From assembly GCA_944321365.1 (NCBI GenBank), contig CALULA010000001.1, forward strand, positions 434,001 through 498,000: a DNA stretch of 64,000 nt. Direction: 5' to 3'. Position numbers and translations under genes: made by a program. The first letter of the stretch is position 1. The number at the start of each line of letters is the position of its first letter. This DNA is from an uncultured Paraprevotella sp. GTDB taxonomy: Bacteria > Bacteroidota > Bacteroidia > Bacteroidales > Bacteroidaceae. Positions 26,638-35,513 of the stretch are shown here, in pieces. Under the pieces are notes generated by a model. It saw only the letters and a program-made list of their open reading frames with translations. It searched no databases and was not told where the DNA came from.

Positions 26638-28572
26638 ATGGAGGCTAAGATTCAATCTTGTGGATGTGGGCATTGTCAGATGGAAAGAGCCGCAGACCGG
26701 ACGGTTTACGTGCGTTTGTCCTTTTCATTTGTGCTGTTGTTGTCCGGTCTGATTATGATGTGGACGGATGTGTCGTGGTTCGGCATGCAGACAATCCGTC
26801 TGTGCTGGTTTGTCCTGGCGTGGTTGCCTGTGGCCGTTCCCGTAATGAAGGAGGCCTGCGAGGCGGCATGCAAGAAAGACTGGTTCAATGAGTTTATGCT
26901 GATGTCGGTGGCCTCGGTCGGAGCTTTCTGCATCGGTGAGTATCCGGAAGCCGTGGCGGTCATGTTGTTTTATTCCGTGGGTGAGTTCTTTCAGGATAAG
27001 GCTGTAGACAAGGCTCGCAGGCATATCAAGTCGCTGTTGGACATGCGCCCGCAGACTGTCGCGGTGCGGCGTGGAGGAACCGTTTGCAGTGTCAGGCCTG
27101 AGGAGGTGTCCGTCGGTGAGGAGATAGAGGTGAAAGTCGGTGAACGGGTAGCGTTAGACGGAGTGCTGACAGGGGAGCGGGCCACTTTCAATACGGCTGC
27201 ACTGACGGGGGAAAGCGTTCCGCGCGTTCTGACGGCCGGCGATGAGATTCTGGCCGGTATGATTCCCACGGAGCAGTCTGTCCGTTTGCGCACGGTGCGT
27301 GCCTATGCAGACAGTGCTTTGTCGCGCATTCTCGATATGGTGCAAAACGCAGCGTCGCGCAAGGCACCCACGGAACAGTTCATCCGTAAGTTCTCCCGCC
27401 TCTACACTCCGTCTGTTACAGGGATGGCGGTTTTGCTGGTATTGTTGCCTTATGTTTATTCTTTGGCTGTTCCCTCTTTCACATTCGATATCCATACCTA
27501 CCTCTATAGGGCGTTGGTTTTTTTGGTGATTTCCTGTCCGTGTGCCTTGGTTATCAGCATTCCATTGAGCTATTTCGGTGGCATCGGTGCGGCATCCCGG
27601 CGTGGTGTTCTGCTCAAGGGCAGCAATTATCTGGATGCCTTGACACGTGTGAACGCGGTGGTGTTTGATAAGACCGGCACTTTGACTCGCGGTGTGTTCC
27701 GTGTGCAGGAGGTTTGTCCGTCCGGATGTACGGCCGATGAGCTGGTGGTTATGGCGGCTGCTGCTGAGTCGGGCAGCAGTCATCCCATTGGAAAAGCCGT
27801 CATGACATGTGCTGCCGGTCGCGGTGTGTCACTGCCTGCTGTATGGCAGGTGCGTGAACGGGCCGGTCTGGGGCTGATGGCAGATACGGAGCTTGGTGAG
27901 ATTCTGGTCGGAAAATCCGCACTGCTCAGACAGAGTGGGGTGGAGTGTCCGGAAGAGCTGTCACGGATTCCGGAAACACTTGTCACGGTAGCCTGTAATG
28001 GTCGGTATGTCGGCTATCTTTTGTTGGCTGACGAACCCAAGGAGGATGCCGCCCGTGCGGTGGAGCGGTTGAGGCAGGCCGGTATCCGCCGTTTCAGCAT
28101 ATTGTCCGGCGACAAGACGGCTTTGGTGGAAAAACTGGCTTTGCGGCTGGGGATTACTGAGGCTTATGGCGACCTGATGCCTGAAGGCAAGGTGCGCCAT
28201 ATCGAGGACATGCAGGCTCGCGGAGCGAATGTGGCTTTCGTGGGCGACGGACTGAACGATGCGCCTGTGCTGGCTGTCAGCAACGTCGGAGTGGCCATGG
28301 GCGGACTGGGCAGCGATGTGGCCATCGAGGCGGCGGACGTCATTTTGCAGACCGACCAGCCCTCTAAGTTAGCCGAGGCCATAAGAGTGGCCCGCCGCAC
28401 GCAGACTGTCGTATGGCAGAACATCGTAGGAGCGGTGGGCATCAAGCTGTTGATACTGGCCTTGGGTGCACTGGGGATGGCTACGCTTTGGGCGGCAGTT
28501 TTTGCCGATGTCGGGGTGGCTTTGCTGGCTGTGTTGAATGCCATGCGCCTGTTGATTGGTAAAAAAGACTGA
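26638..28572 (+). CDS. P1B-type heavy-metal ATPase (Zn/Cd/Pb export type)
   Basis: 644 residues. The start at 26638 (MEAKIQSCGCGHC) is chosen because it follows the -7 box; the upstream in-frame extension would run through the promoter. There is no HMA domain; the N-terminus has only a short CGCGHC cluster. Membrane helices precede the actuator TGES (AALTGESVPR), the ion site SCPCALVIS (CPC), the phosphorylation site DKTGTLTRG, the P-domain HP in SGSSHPIGK and the hinge GDGLNDAPVLA. CPC together with the neighbouring Fur-family gene points to Zn2+/Cd2+ efflux, but Cu+ cannot be fully excluded. Confidence 0.93.
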   Translation: MEAKIQSCGCGHCQMERAADRTVYVRLSFSFVLLLSGLIMMWTDVSWFGMQTIRLCWFVLAWLPVAVPVMKEACEAACKKDWFNEFMLMSVASVGAFCIGEYPEAVAVMLFYSVGEFFQDKAVDKARRHIKSLLDMRPQTVAVRRGGTVCSVRPEEVSVGEEIEVKVGERVALDGVLTGERATFNTAALTGESVPRVLTAGDEILAGMIPTEQSVRLRTVRAYADSALSRILDMVQNAASRKAPTEQFIRKFSRLYTPSVTGMAVLLVLLPYVYSLAVPSFTFDIHTYLYRALVFLVISCPCALVISIPLSYFGGIGAASRRGVLLKGSNYLDALTRVNAVVFDKTGTLTRGVFRVQEVCPSGCTADELVVMAAAAESGSSHPIGKAVMTCAAGRGVSLPAVWQVRERAGLGLMADTELGEILVGKSALLRQSGVECPEELSRIPETLVTVACNGRYVGYLLLADEPKEDAARAVERLRQAGIRRFSILSGDKTALVEKLALRLGITEAYGDLMPEGKVRHIEDMQARGANVAFVGDGLNDAPVLAVSNVGVAMGGLGSDVAIEAADVILQTDQPSKLAEAIRVARRTQTVVWQNIVGAVGIKLLILALGALGMATLWAAVFADVGVALLAVLNAMRLLIGKKD

Positions 28573-28672
28573 GTCTGCGGGGGTGATGTGAAAGAAAATC
28601 GTATCTTTACAGGCAGAAAGAACACGACGGGCGCTCCGCTTGTCTGCCGTTCATATTTCTAATAGACAGTTG

Positions 28673-29101
28673 ATGGAAGACGTTTTTTTACATAAATTAG
28701 AGCTGCGTCGGGTAAAACCTACGGCGATGCGACTGCTTATTCTCCGCACCATGATGGAGATGAACCGTGCCGTGGCGCAACATGAGCTGGAGGAGGTCTT
28801 GCAGACTGTGGACAAGTCCACCATCTTCCGCACCATAACTCTGTTCCTGGAACGCCATCTGATACATGCCGTGGACGACGGGTCCGGGGTGTTGAAGTAT
28901 GCCGTGTGCAGTGACGACTGCACTTGTTCGGTGAGTGATCAGCACGTTCATTTCTATTGTGAGAGATGCCGCCGTGCGTTCTGTTTCCGTCAGCAGGCTG
29001 TTCCTGTGGTGCGTGTCCCGGAGGGCTTTGTCCTTACGGGAGTGAATTATGTGCTCAAGGGGCTTTGTCCGGCCTGTGCCGCTCAGGAAGAGCGGGATTG
29101 A
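28673..29101 (+). CDS. Fur-family metalloregulator (Zur/Fur/PerR type)
   Basis: 142 residues. The winged helix is VKPTAMRLLILRTMME, then VAQHELEEVL and DKSTIFRTITLFLERHLI. Metal ligands are seen in DQHVHFYCERCRR and the C-terminal pair CPACA, matching the structural Zn4S site. The start at 28673 (MEDVFLHKLELRR) is preferred over a TTG 33 bp upstream. A weak -7 box (TATCTTTA) lies near 28602. It follows the P-type ATPase by 100 bp, so zinc-responsive control of that gene is plausible; the exact Fur subtype cannot be told. Confidence 0.9.
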   Translation: MEDVFLHKLELRRVKPTAMRLLILRTMMEMNRAVAQHELEEVLQTVDKSTIFRTITLFLERHLIHAVDDGSGVLKYAVCSDDCTCSVSDQHVHFYCERCRRAFCFRQQAVPVVRVPEGFVLTGVNYVLKGLCPACAAQEERD

Positions 29102-29166
29102 GTGAACGTCACCGCCGGATGCTCAAGGTGTGGTGAGGCGTGCCGTGCTGCCTGACGTTTTCATCC

Positions 29167-29262
29167 TTGCGCAAAAGCTTGTCCGTTCTTGCGCAAGACT
29201 TCATCTGTTCTTGCGCAAGATTTTGTCCGTTGTTGCGGAAAACCGTAGCGGCCTTTGTGCAA
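29167..29262. repeat. 22-bp-period TTGCGCAA array 3 (five units)
   Basis: Cores start at 29167, 29189 and 29211 (all TTGCGCAA), 29233 (TTGCGGAA) and 29255 (TTGTGCAA), exactly 22 bp apart. The next in-phase position, 29277 (CCGCGCTT), has decayed. Linkers 1 and 3 share TTGTCCGTT. The array lies between the convergent Fur-family and NUDIX genes and fills most of that gap; no terminator with a T-tract is visible there. Confidence 0.92.
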
Positions 29263-29316
29263 GGGTGACGTCATGTCCGCGCTTCGTGCGTAATCCTTAT
29301 CCCCGCAGACGGATGC

Positions 29317-29865
29317 TTATTTCTTTTCAGCGAAGTAACGCCATAAGGGAGCAAGCATCAGGGCTTGCCTGACTTCATTGTTCTTCAGCAAGTCATACAC
29401 TTCGTCTTCTGTCATGAGATGGATGCTGATGTCTTCTGTCGGTTCCAGATGTTGTGTGGAGACTTGTTTCACATTGCGGGCCACAAAACAGTGACACAAG
29501 TTGTTCATGGACGAAGAGTTGGGCGAAATGCTCATCAGCAGTGTCCATTCCCCGCCGCCGAACCCCGTCTCTTCGTAGAGTTCCCTTTGGGCCGATTGCA
29601 GCGGTGTCTCTCCTTTCTCACATACACCGGCACAGATTTCATATCCTGTCCATTGCAGACCGTGCCGGTATTGCCGTTCCATGATGAACTTGCCTTCTGC
29701 TGTAATGGCGATGACGTTCACCCAGTCCGGATATTCCAGTACGTAGTATTCTTTGTTTTCCGTACCGTTGGGGAGCCGCACATGGTCGCGTCTCGCTGTC
29801 AGCCACGGGCGATTGATTAAGTATTCCGAGTGTAGCACTTGCCATTTATTCTCATCCTTTTCCAT
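29317..29865 (-). CDS. NUDIX hydrolase (ADP-ribose pyrophosphatase-like)
   Basis: A 182-residue cytoplasmic nucleoside-diphosphate-linked hydrolase. The Nudix box GVCEKGETPLQSAQRELYEETGF keeps the pattern GX5EX7REUXEEXGU (about 82-104). The preceding strands (WVNVIAITAEGKFIMERQYRHG) resemble ADP-ribose/ADP-sugar pyrophosphatases, but substrate cannot be fixed from the sequence. A minus-strand -7 box lies 28 bp upstream. Confidence 0.93.
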   Translation of the reverse strand: MEKDENKWQVLHSEYLINRPWLTARRDHVRLPNGTENKEYYVLEYPDWVNVIAITAEGKFIMERQYRHGLQWTGYEICAGVCEKGETPLQSAQRELYEETGFGGGEWTLLMSISPNSSSMNNLCHCFVARNVKQVSTQHLEPTEDISIHLMTEDEVYDLLKNNEVRQALMLAPLWRYFAEKK

Positions 29866-29893
29866 AATTGTTACGATAAGGGGTTATGCATAC

Positions 29894-29901
29894 AAAGTTA
29901 G
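29894..29901 (-). promoter_or_regulatory. -7 box (TAACTTTG on the minus strand) for the NUDIX gene
   Basis: The plus strand reads CAAAGTTA, 28 bp upstream of the NUDIX start and within the divergent gap shared with the alcohol dehydrogenase gene. Confidence 0.65.
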
Positions 29902-30037
29902 GAAAAAACCGCTAATCCGGAAACGGTGTCAGATTCTTTTGTCCGGATGTCAGATTTCAGGCGGATTCCGGTGTGCCAGATGAGCGTCGGCTGGAAAAGT
30001 CATGACTTCCGCTTGGCCGGATTTGATAATCTTTTTG

Positions 30038-30045
30038 TATCTTTG
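30038..30045 (+). promoter_or_regulatory. -7 box TATCTTTG for the alcohol dehydrogenase gene
   Basis: An exact TAnnTTTG 30 bp before the ATG at 30076; CTTGG near 30012-30016 is a possible -33 element. Confidence 0.65.
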
Positions 30046-30075
30046 TTCATACTAACGACAGAAAAGACAACGATT

Positions 30076-31119
30076 ATGCTTGCATATACTTACGTAGAGA
30101 AGGGGAGATTCGAGCTGCGGGAAAAGCCGTTGCCCGTGCTGAAAGACGCGCGCGATGCCATAGTGCGTGTCACGCTGAGCAGCATCTGTACCAGTGATTT
30201 GCATATCAAGCACGGCAGTGTGCCGCGCGCGGTGCCCGGCATTACGGTGGGGCACGAGATGGTGGGCGTCGTGGAGCAGGCGGGTGCCGGGGTGCACTCT
30301 GTCCGGCCGGGTGACCGGGTGGCGGTCAATGTGGAGACATTTTGTGGGGAATGCTTCTTTTGCCGTCATGGTTATGTCAACAACTGCACAAGTCCTGAGG
30401 GCGGATGGGCTTTGGGATGCCGCATCGACGGCGGGCAGGCAGAGTATGTGCGTGTGCCGCTGGCTGATCAGGGACTGTCCCGCATACCGGAAACGGTGAC
30501 CGATGAGCAGGCTTTGTTCGTGGGAGATATCCTTGCCACGGGATTCTGGGCCGCCCGCATTTCCGATATTACTCCGGAAGACACGGTGCTGATTATCGGA
30601 GCGGGGCCGACGGGTATCTGTACCTTGCTGTGCGCGATGCTCAAGCAGCCGGAACGCATTATCGTTTGTGAGAAATCGTCCGCGCGGAGACGGTTCGTGC
30701 AGATGCACTATCCCCGTGTAGAGGTTGTGGCTCCGGAAGAATGCCCGGACTATGTGCTCCGTCACAGTCGGCACGGAGGGGCAGATGTCGTGCTGGAAGT
30801 GGCCGGTGCTGAAGATACGTTCCGTTTGGCGTGGACGTGTGCGCGTCCCAATGCCATAGTCACAGTGGTGGCTCTTTATGACCGCCCTCAGGTGCTTCCA
30901 TTGCCTGAAATGTACGGAAAGAACCTGACGTTCAAAACAGGCGGAGTGGACGGTTGTGATTGTGACGAGATTCTGCGCCTGATAGCAGCGGGAAAGATTG
31001 ACACCACGCCGCTCATTACTCATCGTTTCCCCCTGGAGCAAATCGGAGAGGCATACCGTATCTTTGAGAACAGACTGGAGCATGTGATCAAAGTAGCTGT
31101 GGAAGGCCCGCGTGTGTAA
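30076..31119 (+). CDS. Zinc-dependent medium-chain alcohol dehydrogenase
   Basis: 347 residues. Catalytic-zinc ligands are in SICTSDLHIKHG and VGHEMVG; the structural-zinc cysteines are in FCGECFFCRHGYVNNC. The NAD(P) fold has VLIIGAGPTGICTLL (about 168). The family oxidises secondary alcohols or polyols, and the substrate cannot be told here. The start at 30076 (MLAYTYVEKGRFELRE) sits 30 bp after a -7 box; an upstream in-frame start would run back through the promoter. Confidence 0.93.
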   Translation: MLAYTYVEKGRFELREKPLPVLKDARDAIVRVTLSSICTSDLHIKHGSVPRAVPGITVGHEMVGVVEQAGAGVHSVRPGDRVAVNVETFCGECFFCRHGYVNNCTSPEGGWALGCRIDGGQAEYVRVPLADQGLSRIPETVTDEQALFVGDILATGFWAARISDITPEDTVLIIGAGPTGICTLLCAMLKQPERIIVCEKSSARRRFVQMHYPRVEVVAPEECPDYVLRHSRHGGADVVLEVAGAEDTFRLAWTCARPNAIVTVVALYDRPQVLPLPEMYGKNLTFKTGGVDGCDCDEILRLIAAGKIDTTPLITHRFPLEQIGEAYRIFENRLEHVIKVAVEGPRV

Positions 31120-31127
31120 AGGGTATG

Positions 31128-31162
31128 AAAAAAGCCGCATTCCGTCGGGGGAATGCGGCTTT
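31128..31162 (-). terminator. Terminator hairpin after the tRNA-Cys pair
   Basis: A perfect 13-bp stem (31131-31143 with 31150-31162), 6-nt loop. On the minus strand the stem is followed by a T6 run, so it best serves the tRNA transcript, but it may also stop the alcohol dehydrogenase message arriving from the other side. Confidence 0.85.
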
Positions 31163-31171
31163 CAGCTGGAG

Positions 31172-31242
31172 AGGTTCCCAGCAGATTCGAACTGCTGTGG
31201 ACGGTTTTGCAGACCGCTACCTAACCACTCGGTCAGGGAACC
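31172..31242 (-). tRNA. tRNA-Cys(GCA), copy 2
   Basis: A 71-nt cloverleaf on the minus strand: acceptor GGTTCCC pairs with GGGAACC, the anticodon loop is CTGCAAA (anticodon GCA), the T-loop is TTCGAAT, and the discriminator base is U, as expected for Cys. CCA is not encoded. Identical to the copy 17 bp upstream in transcription order. Confidence 0.96.
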
Positions 31243-31259
31243 ATTGCGCCCTACGGAAG

Positions 31260-31330
31260 AGGTTCCCAGCAGATTCGAACTGCTGTGGACGGTTTTGCAG
31301 ACCGCTACCTAACCACTCGGTCAGGGAACC
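31260..31330 (-). tRNA. tRNA-Cys(GCA), copy 1
   Basis: An identical 71-nt tRNA-Cys, first in the minus-strand transcript, with a -7 box 22 bp upstream. Anticodon GCA, discriminator U, CCA not encoded. Confidence 0.96.
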
Positions 31331-31351
31331 TTGTTTTCCGTTTAGCGAATG

Positions 31352-31359
31352 CAAAGGTA
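31352..31359 (-). promoter_or_regulatory. -7 box (TACCTTTG on the minus strand) for the tRNA-Cys pair
   Basis: The plus strand reads CAAAGGTA, 22 bp upstream of the first tRNA. GGCAA at 31377-31381 (TTGCC on the minus strand) could serve as the -33 element. Confidence 0.68.
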
Positions 31360-31381
31360 CAACTTTTTTTCTAACTGGCAA

Positions 31382-31588
31382 CTATTTGTCCAAAAAATCC
31401 TGCTTTTTCGTACAGTTTACGGGCTTTCCTTTCTTGATATTCTGCTTTAGCCCCTTGAGCTTGCAGTCGGCTGTACATCCTGCACACGGCGACGCCTCTT
31501 CCGGATGGCGCAACAACCGGTAGATGTAACGGGCGGTGCAGCAAACAGCTGCGGCAATTATCAGATAGGCAATATAGTCATACCACAT
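31382..31588 (-). CDS. FeoB-associated Cys-rich membrane-type small protein
   Basis: 68 residues: an N-terminal membrane helix (YIAYLIIAAAVCCTARYIY), then a Cys motif CAGCTADCKLKGLK. This layout matches the small FeoB-associated cysteine-rich proteins of Bacteroidota and Firmicutes, which normally sit next to feoB. No feo gene is visible within this window, so here it is an orphan. It stands 51 bp upstream of the tRNA-Cys genes in the same direction. Confidence 0.75.
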   Translation of the reverse strand: MWYDYIAYLIIAAAVCCTARYIYRLLRHPEEASPCAGCTADCKLKGLKQNIKKGKPVNCTKKQDFLDK

Positions 31589-31759
31589 TATTATATATAG
31601 GAATGCAAGATGGTTTGTCGGACAAAAGTAATATAAAAAAAGTTCGGAGCGGAATGTCGGGCCGGCATAATCCGTTTTTTTAGTTTTATTATGAAAAACA
31701 TGTATGCGGAAATGCTTAATAAAAGCTTGCCGCCGACTGGAGATTACGGCTTATTTTGC

Positions 31760-31767
31760 TATCTTTG
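31760..31767 (+). promoter_or_regulatory. -7 box TATCTTTG for tilS
   Basis: An exact TAnnTTTG 82 bp before the tilS ATG. The remainder of the 31589-31849 gap is AT-rich and shows no gene. Confidence 0.55.
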
Positions 31768-31849
31768 TAAAAAGGAACGGACTGCGTTGCTTGTCGTGTT
31801 TTCAAAGTGACATGGCGGGAAAGACGTGACGTTTCGTGGAGAAAACCAG

Positions 31850-33205
31850 ATGAAGATGAAAAAGGGAAGCACGTTTTGTGATAAGGTGAAGGAGACCATT
31901 GACCGCCACCGGCTGATTCTGCCGGAAGAAAAGACACTTGTGGCCGTGAGTGGCGGTGCAGATTCTGTGGCACTGTTGCTGGTGCTGCTCCAACTGGGAT
32001 ACCGTTGCGAGGCCGCGCATTGCAATTTCCATCTGCGGGATGAGGAGTCGGACCGCGACGAGCGTTTTGTCCGCAATCTTTGCCGTAACCTTTCTGTGCG
32101 GTTGCATGTGGCGGATTTCGATACGGTTGCTCATGCCCACCGGCAGGGTATAAGCATAGAGATGGCCGCGCGGGAGCTGCGGTATGAATATTTCAAGACG
32201 CTGTGCGCAGATTGGCGGCTGGACAAGATTGCGGTGGCTCACCACAGGGATGACAATGTGGAGACCTTGCTGCTGAACCTGATTCGGGGAACAGGGTTGA
32301 AAGGACTGACGGGAATGCGTTATCTTCAGGGCAATATCGTACGTCCGTTGCTGGATGTCAGCCGGGAAGATGTGGAGGCTTTCCTGACAGCTAAAGGCCA
32401 GATGTATGTGACCGACCGCACGAACCTGGAGGCAGATGTGACGAGGAACAAAATCCGACTGGAGATTCTTCCTCAACTCAGGCAGATAAATCCTTCCATT
32501 TCCGGCACGCTGCAGGATACGATTACGCGTCTGGATGATGCCTGTGCGTTGTATAAGGCCGCAGTCAGGGAGATGAGGCAACGAGTGATGTCGGGCAACC
32601 GTATATCTGTAGCCGCGTTGCAGAGCCTGCCGGCTCCGCAGACTGTTCTTTTTGAACTGTTGTCGGACTATGGCTTCAGCAGCCAGCAGGTGACGGATAT
32701 TTATGAGCACGCGGACGGAGAGCCGGGACGGGTGTACGACAGTGCGGACTGGCGTTTGCTGCGTGACCGTGAAATGTTGGTGCTGAGACGCAAGGACGAT
32801 GCTTATTCCTGTCTGTGTGACGTACTTCCGCTGGAAGGCTTTGTGCAGGTCACTCCAGACAAGGCTTTCAGTATCCGGCGTGTGCGGTGTGTTGAAGGCT
32901 TTGAAATTCCCCGTGACAAGGATGTCGTGTGCTTGGATATAGACAAGCTGACTTATCCTGTCAGCGTCCGTCTGGCTCGTTCCGGAGATCGTTTTGTCCC
33001 GTTCGGCATGAAAGGTGAGAAATTGGTGAGTGATTACTTGACCGACCGTAAGAAAAATCTGTTTGAGAAAGAGCGTCAGCTGGTGGTGTGTAGCGGTAAA
33101 GACATTGCATGGCTGGTGGGAGAACGGAGCGATGACCGTTTCAGGGTAGACGAGGAGACGAGACATGCGCTTGTTATTCGGTGTCAGCCGCATCCGGTGG
33201 TCTGA
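31850..33205 (+). CDS. tilS: tRNA(Ile)-lysidine synthetase
   Basis: Modifies C34 of tRNA-Ile(CAU) to lysidine with ATP and lysine. 451 residues; the PP-loop is AVSGGADSVALLL (about 34), followed by HCNFHLRDEESDRDE, HHRDDNVETLLLNLIRGTG and RPLLDVSRED. The C-terminal domain is about the length seen in Bacteroidota. The ATG at 31850 is chosen over a GTG at 31826. A glycosyltransferase gene follows 39 bp later. Confidence 0.95.
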   Translation: MKMKKGSTFCDKVKETIDRHRLILPEEKTLVAVSGGADSVALLLVLLQLGYRCEAAHCNFHLRDEESDRDERFVRNLCRNLSVRLHVADFDTVAHAHRQGISIEMAARELRYEYFKTLCADWRLDKIAVAHHRDDNVETLLLNLIRGTGLKGLTGMRYLQGNIVRPLLDVSREDVEAFLTAKGQMYVTDRTNLEADVTRNKIRLEILPQLRQINPSISGTLQDTITRLDDACALYKAAVREMRQRVMSGNRISVAALQSLPAPQTVLFELLSDYGFSSQQVTDIYEHADGEPGRVYDSADWRLLRDREMLVLRRKDDAYSCLCDVLPLEGFVQVTPDKAFSIRRVRCVEGFEIPRDKDVVCLDIDKLTYPVSVRLARSGDRFVPFGMKGEKLVSDYLTDRKKNLFEKERQLVVCSGKDIAWLVGERSDDRFRVDEETRHALVIRCQPHPVV

Positions 33206-33244
33206 AAACAGATTGACAGTATTGGCGTAAATAGTACAGAGAAT

Positions 33245-34153
33245 ATGCTTTCGATATTGATTCCGACCTACAATTATGTATGTGTTGAACTGGTCCGCGA
33301 CTTGCAGCAGCAGGCAGCGGGGTTGGGATGCCCGTATGAGATATTAGTGGCTGATGATGGTTCTGAAGAGAGAAATAAACTCGAAAACCGTAAGATAAAC
33401 CGCATGCCCTTTTGCAAATATGTAGAATTGCAGGAAAATGTGGGACGGGCACGCATCCGGAACATCTTGGGACAACAGGCCCAATACCCGTTCTTGCTTT
33501 TCATAGACAGTGACGCAGCGGTAGTGGATGACCGTTTCCTGGAGCGTTACTGGACTGTGAAAGAACAGGCACCGGTGGTTTACGGCGGTTTAGTCCATGC
33601 GGATAAGCTGCCCTCAAAGGCGGTTTCTTTGGCTTACCGGTATGAGAAACATGCAGAACCTCGCCATACGGTTGAGCAACGTATGATGCATCCATATTCT
33701 GCTTTCCGCACATTCAATTTCATGGTGAGACGTGACGTCTTTCTCAAACATCTGTTTGATGAGTCCATTGTCCGCTATGGGCATGAGGACACATTGTTCG
33801 GGAAAACGCTGAAAGAAGAGGGAATTGAAATCCTTCACATAGACAACCCGCTGATGAACTGCGGATTGGATACGAATATAAATGTGCTGAACAAGACCGA
33901 GGAATCGCTTCGCACACTTTATATGCACAGAGACAAGCTGGGAGACTCCGCGGGCGTGTTGAATGCTTATGGGCGATTGCGCCATGCCAGGCTGGATGGA
34001 TGGGTGTTGTCGTGTTATCGTTTGTTGTTTCCTGTGCTGCGGCGGAACCTGCTGGGCGCGCATCCGTCGCTGCTGTTTTTCGGATTCTATAAGTTAGGAT
34101 ATTACTGTTCTGTTGTCTGTCAGGAAGAAAAGAAAGAAAAAAGAGACCGATAA
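33245..34153 (+). CDS. Glycosyltransferase family 2
   Basis: A 302-residue GT-A fold enzyme. LSILIPTYNY (residues 2-11), the nucleotide-sugar site VADDGSEERN and the DxD-type metal site FIDSDAAVVDD (about 85-95) are in place; GHEDTLFGKTLKEEG is the family's C-terminal acceptor motif. The last 30 residues are hydrophobic/basic, suggesting membrane contact. The sugar and acceptor are unknown. Not in a polysaccharide cluster; its neighbours are tilS and glyA. Confidence 0.9.
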   Translation: MLSILIPTYNYVCVELVRDLQQQAAGLGCPYEILVADDGSEERNKLENRKINRMPFCKYVELQENVGRARIRNILGQQAQYPFLLFIDSDAAVVDDRFLERYWTVKEQAPVVYGGLVHADKLPSKAVSLAYRYEKHAEPRHTVEQRMMHPYSAFRTFNFMVRRDVFLKHLFDESIVRYGHEDTLFGKTLKEEGIEILHIDNPLMNCGLDTNINVLNKTEESLRTLYMHRDKLGDSAGVLNAYGRLRHARLDGWVLSCYRLLFPVLRRNLLGAHPSLLFFGFYKLGYYCSVVCQEEKKEKRDR

Positions 34154-34181
34154 CCTTTGTGAGGGGTATCGGTCTCCTTTT
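34143..34181. terminator. Bidirectional terminator between the GT2 gene and glyA
   Basis: A 10-bp stem (34143-34152 with 34167-34176). T4 follows on the plus strand and T6 on the minus strand. The left arm overlaps the GT2 stop codon. Confidence 0.8.
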
Positions 34182-34206
34182 GTTATGGAGATGTATTTCT
34201 TGTCTG

Positions 34207-35487
34207 TCAATAGGCAAATAACGGATAGTCCGCCATTATTGTGTTTACTTGTTTGCGGACACTTGCTATTACGTTTTCGTCTTCCGGTGCGTTCAGAACC
34301 TTTTCAATCAGTTCGGCAATCACAATCATGAGATCTTCTTTTGCTCCGCGCGTCGTGATGGCTGGCGTACCCAGACGAATGCCTGAAGTCTGAAATGCGC
34401 TCCGGCTGTCAAATGGTACCATGTTTTTGTTTACCGTAATGTCGGCAGCCACCAAGGCTCTTTCTGCCACCTTGCCTGTCAGATCAGGATATTTACTGCG
34501 CAGGTCTACTAACATGGAGTGATTGTCTGTGCCGCCGCTTACGATGTCGAATCCACGTTTCATCAGTTCTTCGGCCAGAACCTTGGCGTTCTTCTGAACT
34601 TGTTTGGCCCATTCTTTGAACTCAGGCTGCAATGCCTCGTTGAAAGCTACGGCTTTAGCCGCTATCACATGTTCCAACGGACCTCCCTGTATGCCGGGGA
34701 ATACGGAACTGTTGAGCAATTGGCTCATCTTTTTGATTTCACCTTTGGGCGTTTTCAATCCCCAGGGATTGTCAAAATCTTTCCCCATCAGTATGATACC
34801 TCCGCGCGGTCCTCGTAATGTCTTATGTGTAGTAGAGGTGACAATGTGTGCATATTTTACCGGGTTCTCCAGCAATCCCGCTGCTATCAGTCCGGCCGGA
34901 TGAGCCATATCGACCATGAAAATGGCTCCTACCTTATCGGCTATGTTCCGCATGCGGGCATAGTCCCATTCGCGACTGTAGGCCGAACCGCCGCCGATAA
35001 TCATCTTTGGACGATGTTCTAATGCCAGCCGTTCCATTTCATCATAATCCACACGGCCGGTCTCTTTGTTCAGATTGTAACCGATGGCGTGGTATAAAAT
35101 GCCAGATGTGTTTACAGGAGAACCATGTGAAAGGTGGCCACCGTGATCCAGATTCAGGCCCATGAAAGTGTCTCCTGCTTTCAGGCATGCCAGGAATACG
35201 GCAGCGTTGGCCTGTGCTCCGGAATGCGGCTGTACGTTTGCGTATTCTGCATCGAACAGTTTACATACACGTTCGATGGCCAGACTCTCCACTTCGTCTA
35301 CAACCTGACACCCTCCATAGTAACGTTTTCCAGGGTAGCCTTCAGCATATTTGTTGGTTAACCACGACCCCATGGCTTTCATCACTTCGTCGCTGACGAA
35401 ATTCTCAGATGCGATAAGCTCGATACCCCTAAGCTGCCGCTGGTGCTCTTTTTCAATCAGTTCAAATACAGTGCTGTCTGTTTTCAT
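34207..35487 (-). CDS. glyA: Serine hydroxymethyltransferase
   Basis: A PLP enzyme converting serine and THF to glycine and methylene-THF; 426 residues. [19 protein letters not shown] is the N-terminal signature, [12 protein letters not shown] and the PLP lysine site [15 protein letters not shown] are present. The start at 35487 ([15 protein letters not shown]) matches relatives, while an upstream extension of 45 codons overlaps the flavin reductase gene. It is the last gene of the minus-strand pyrB-pyrI-flavin reductase-glyA run, 26 bp after its neighbour. Confidence 0.97.
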   Translation of the reverse strand: MKTDSTVFELIEKEHQRQLRGIELIASENFVSDEVMKAMGSWLTNKYAEGYPGKRYYGGCQVVDEVESLAIERVCKLFDAEYANVQPHSGAQANAAVFLACLKAGDTFMGLNLDHGGHLSHGSPVNTSGILYHAIGYNLNKETGRVDYDEMERLALEHRPKMIIGGGSAYSREWDYARMRNIADKVGAIFMVDMAHPAGLIAAGLLENPVKYAHIVTSTTHKTLRGPRGGIILMGKDFDNPWGLKTPKGEIKKMSQLLNSSVFPGIQGGPLEHVIAAKAVAFNEALQPEFKEWAKQVQKNAKVLAEELMKRGFDIVSGGTDNHSMLVDLRSKYPDLTGKVAERALVAADITVNKNMVPFDSRSAFQTSGIRLGTPAITTRGAKEDLMIVIAELIEKVLNAPEDENVIASVRKQVNTIMADYPLFAY

Positions 35488-35513
35488 TGTTATATTATAA
35501 ATTAGTGGTGATA

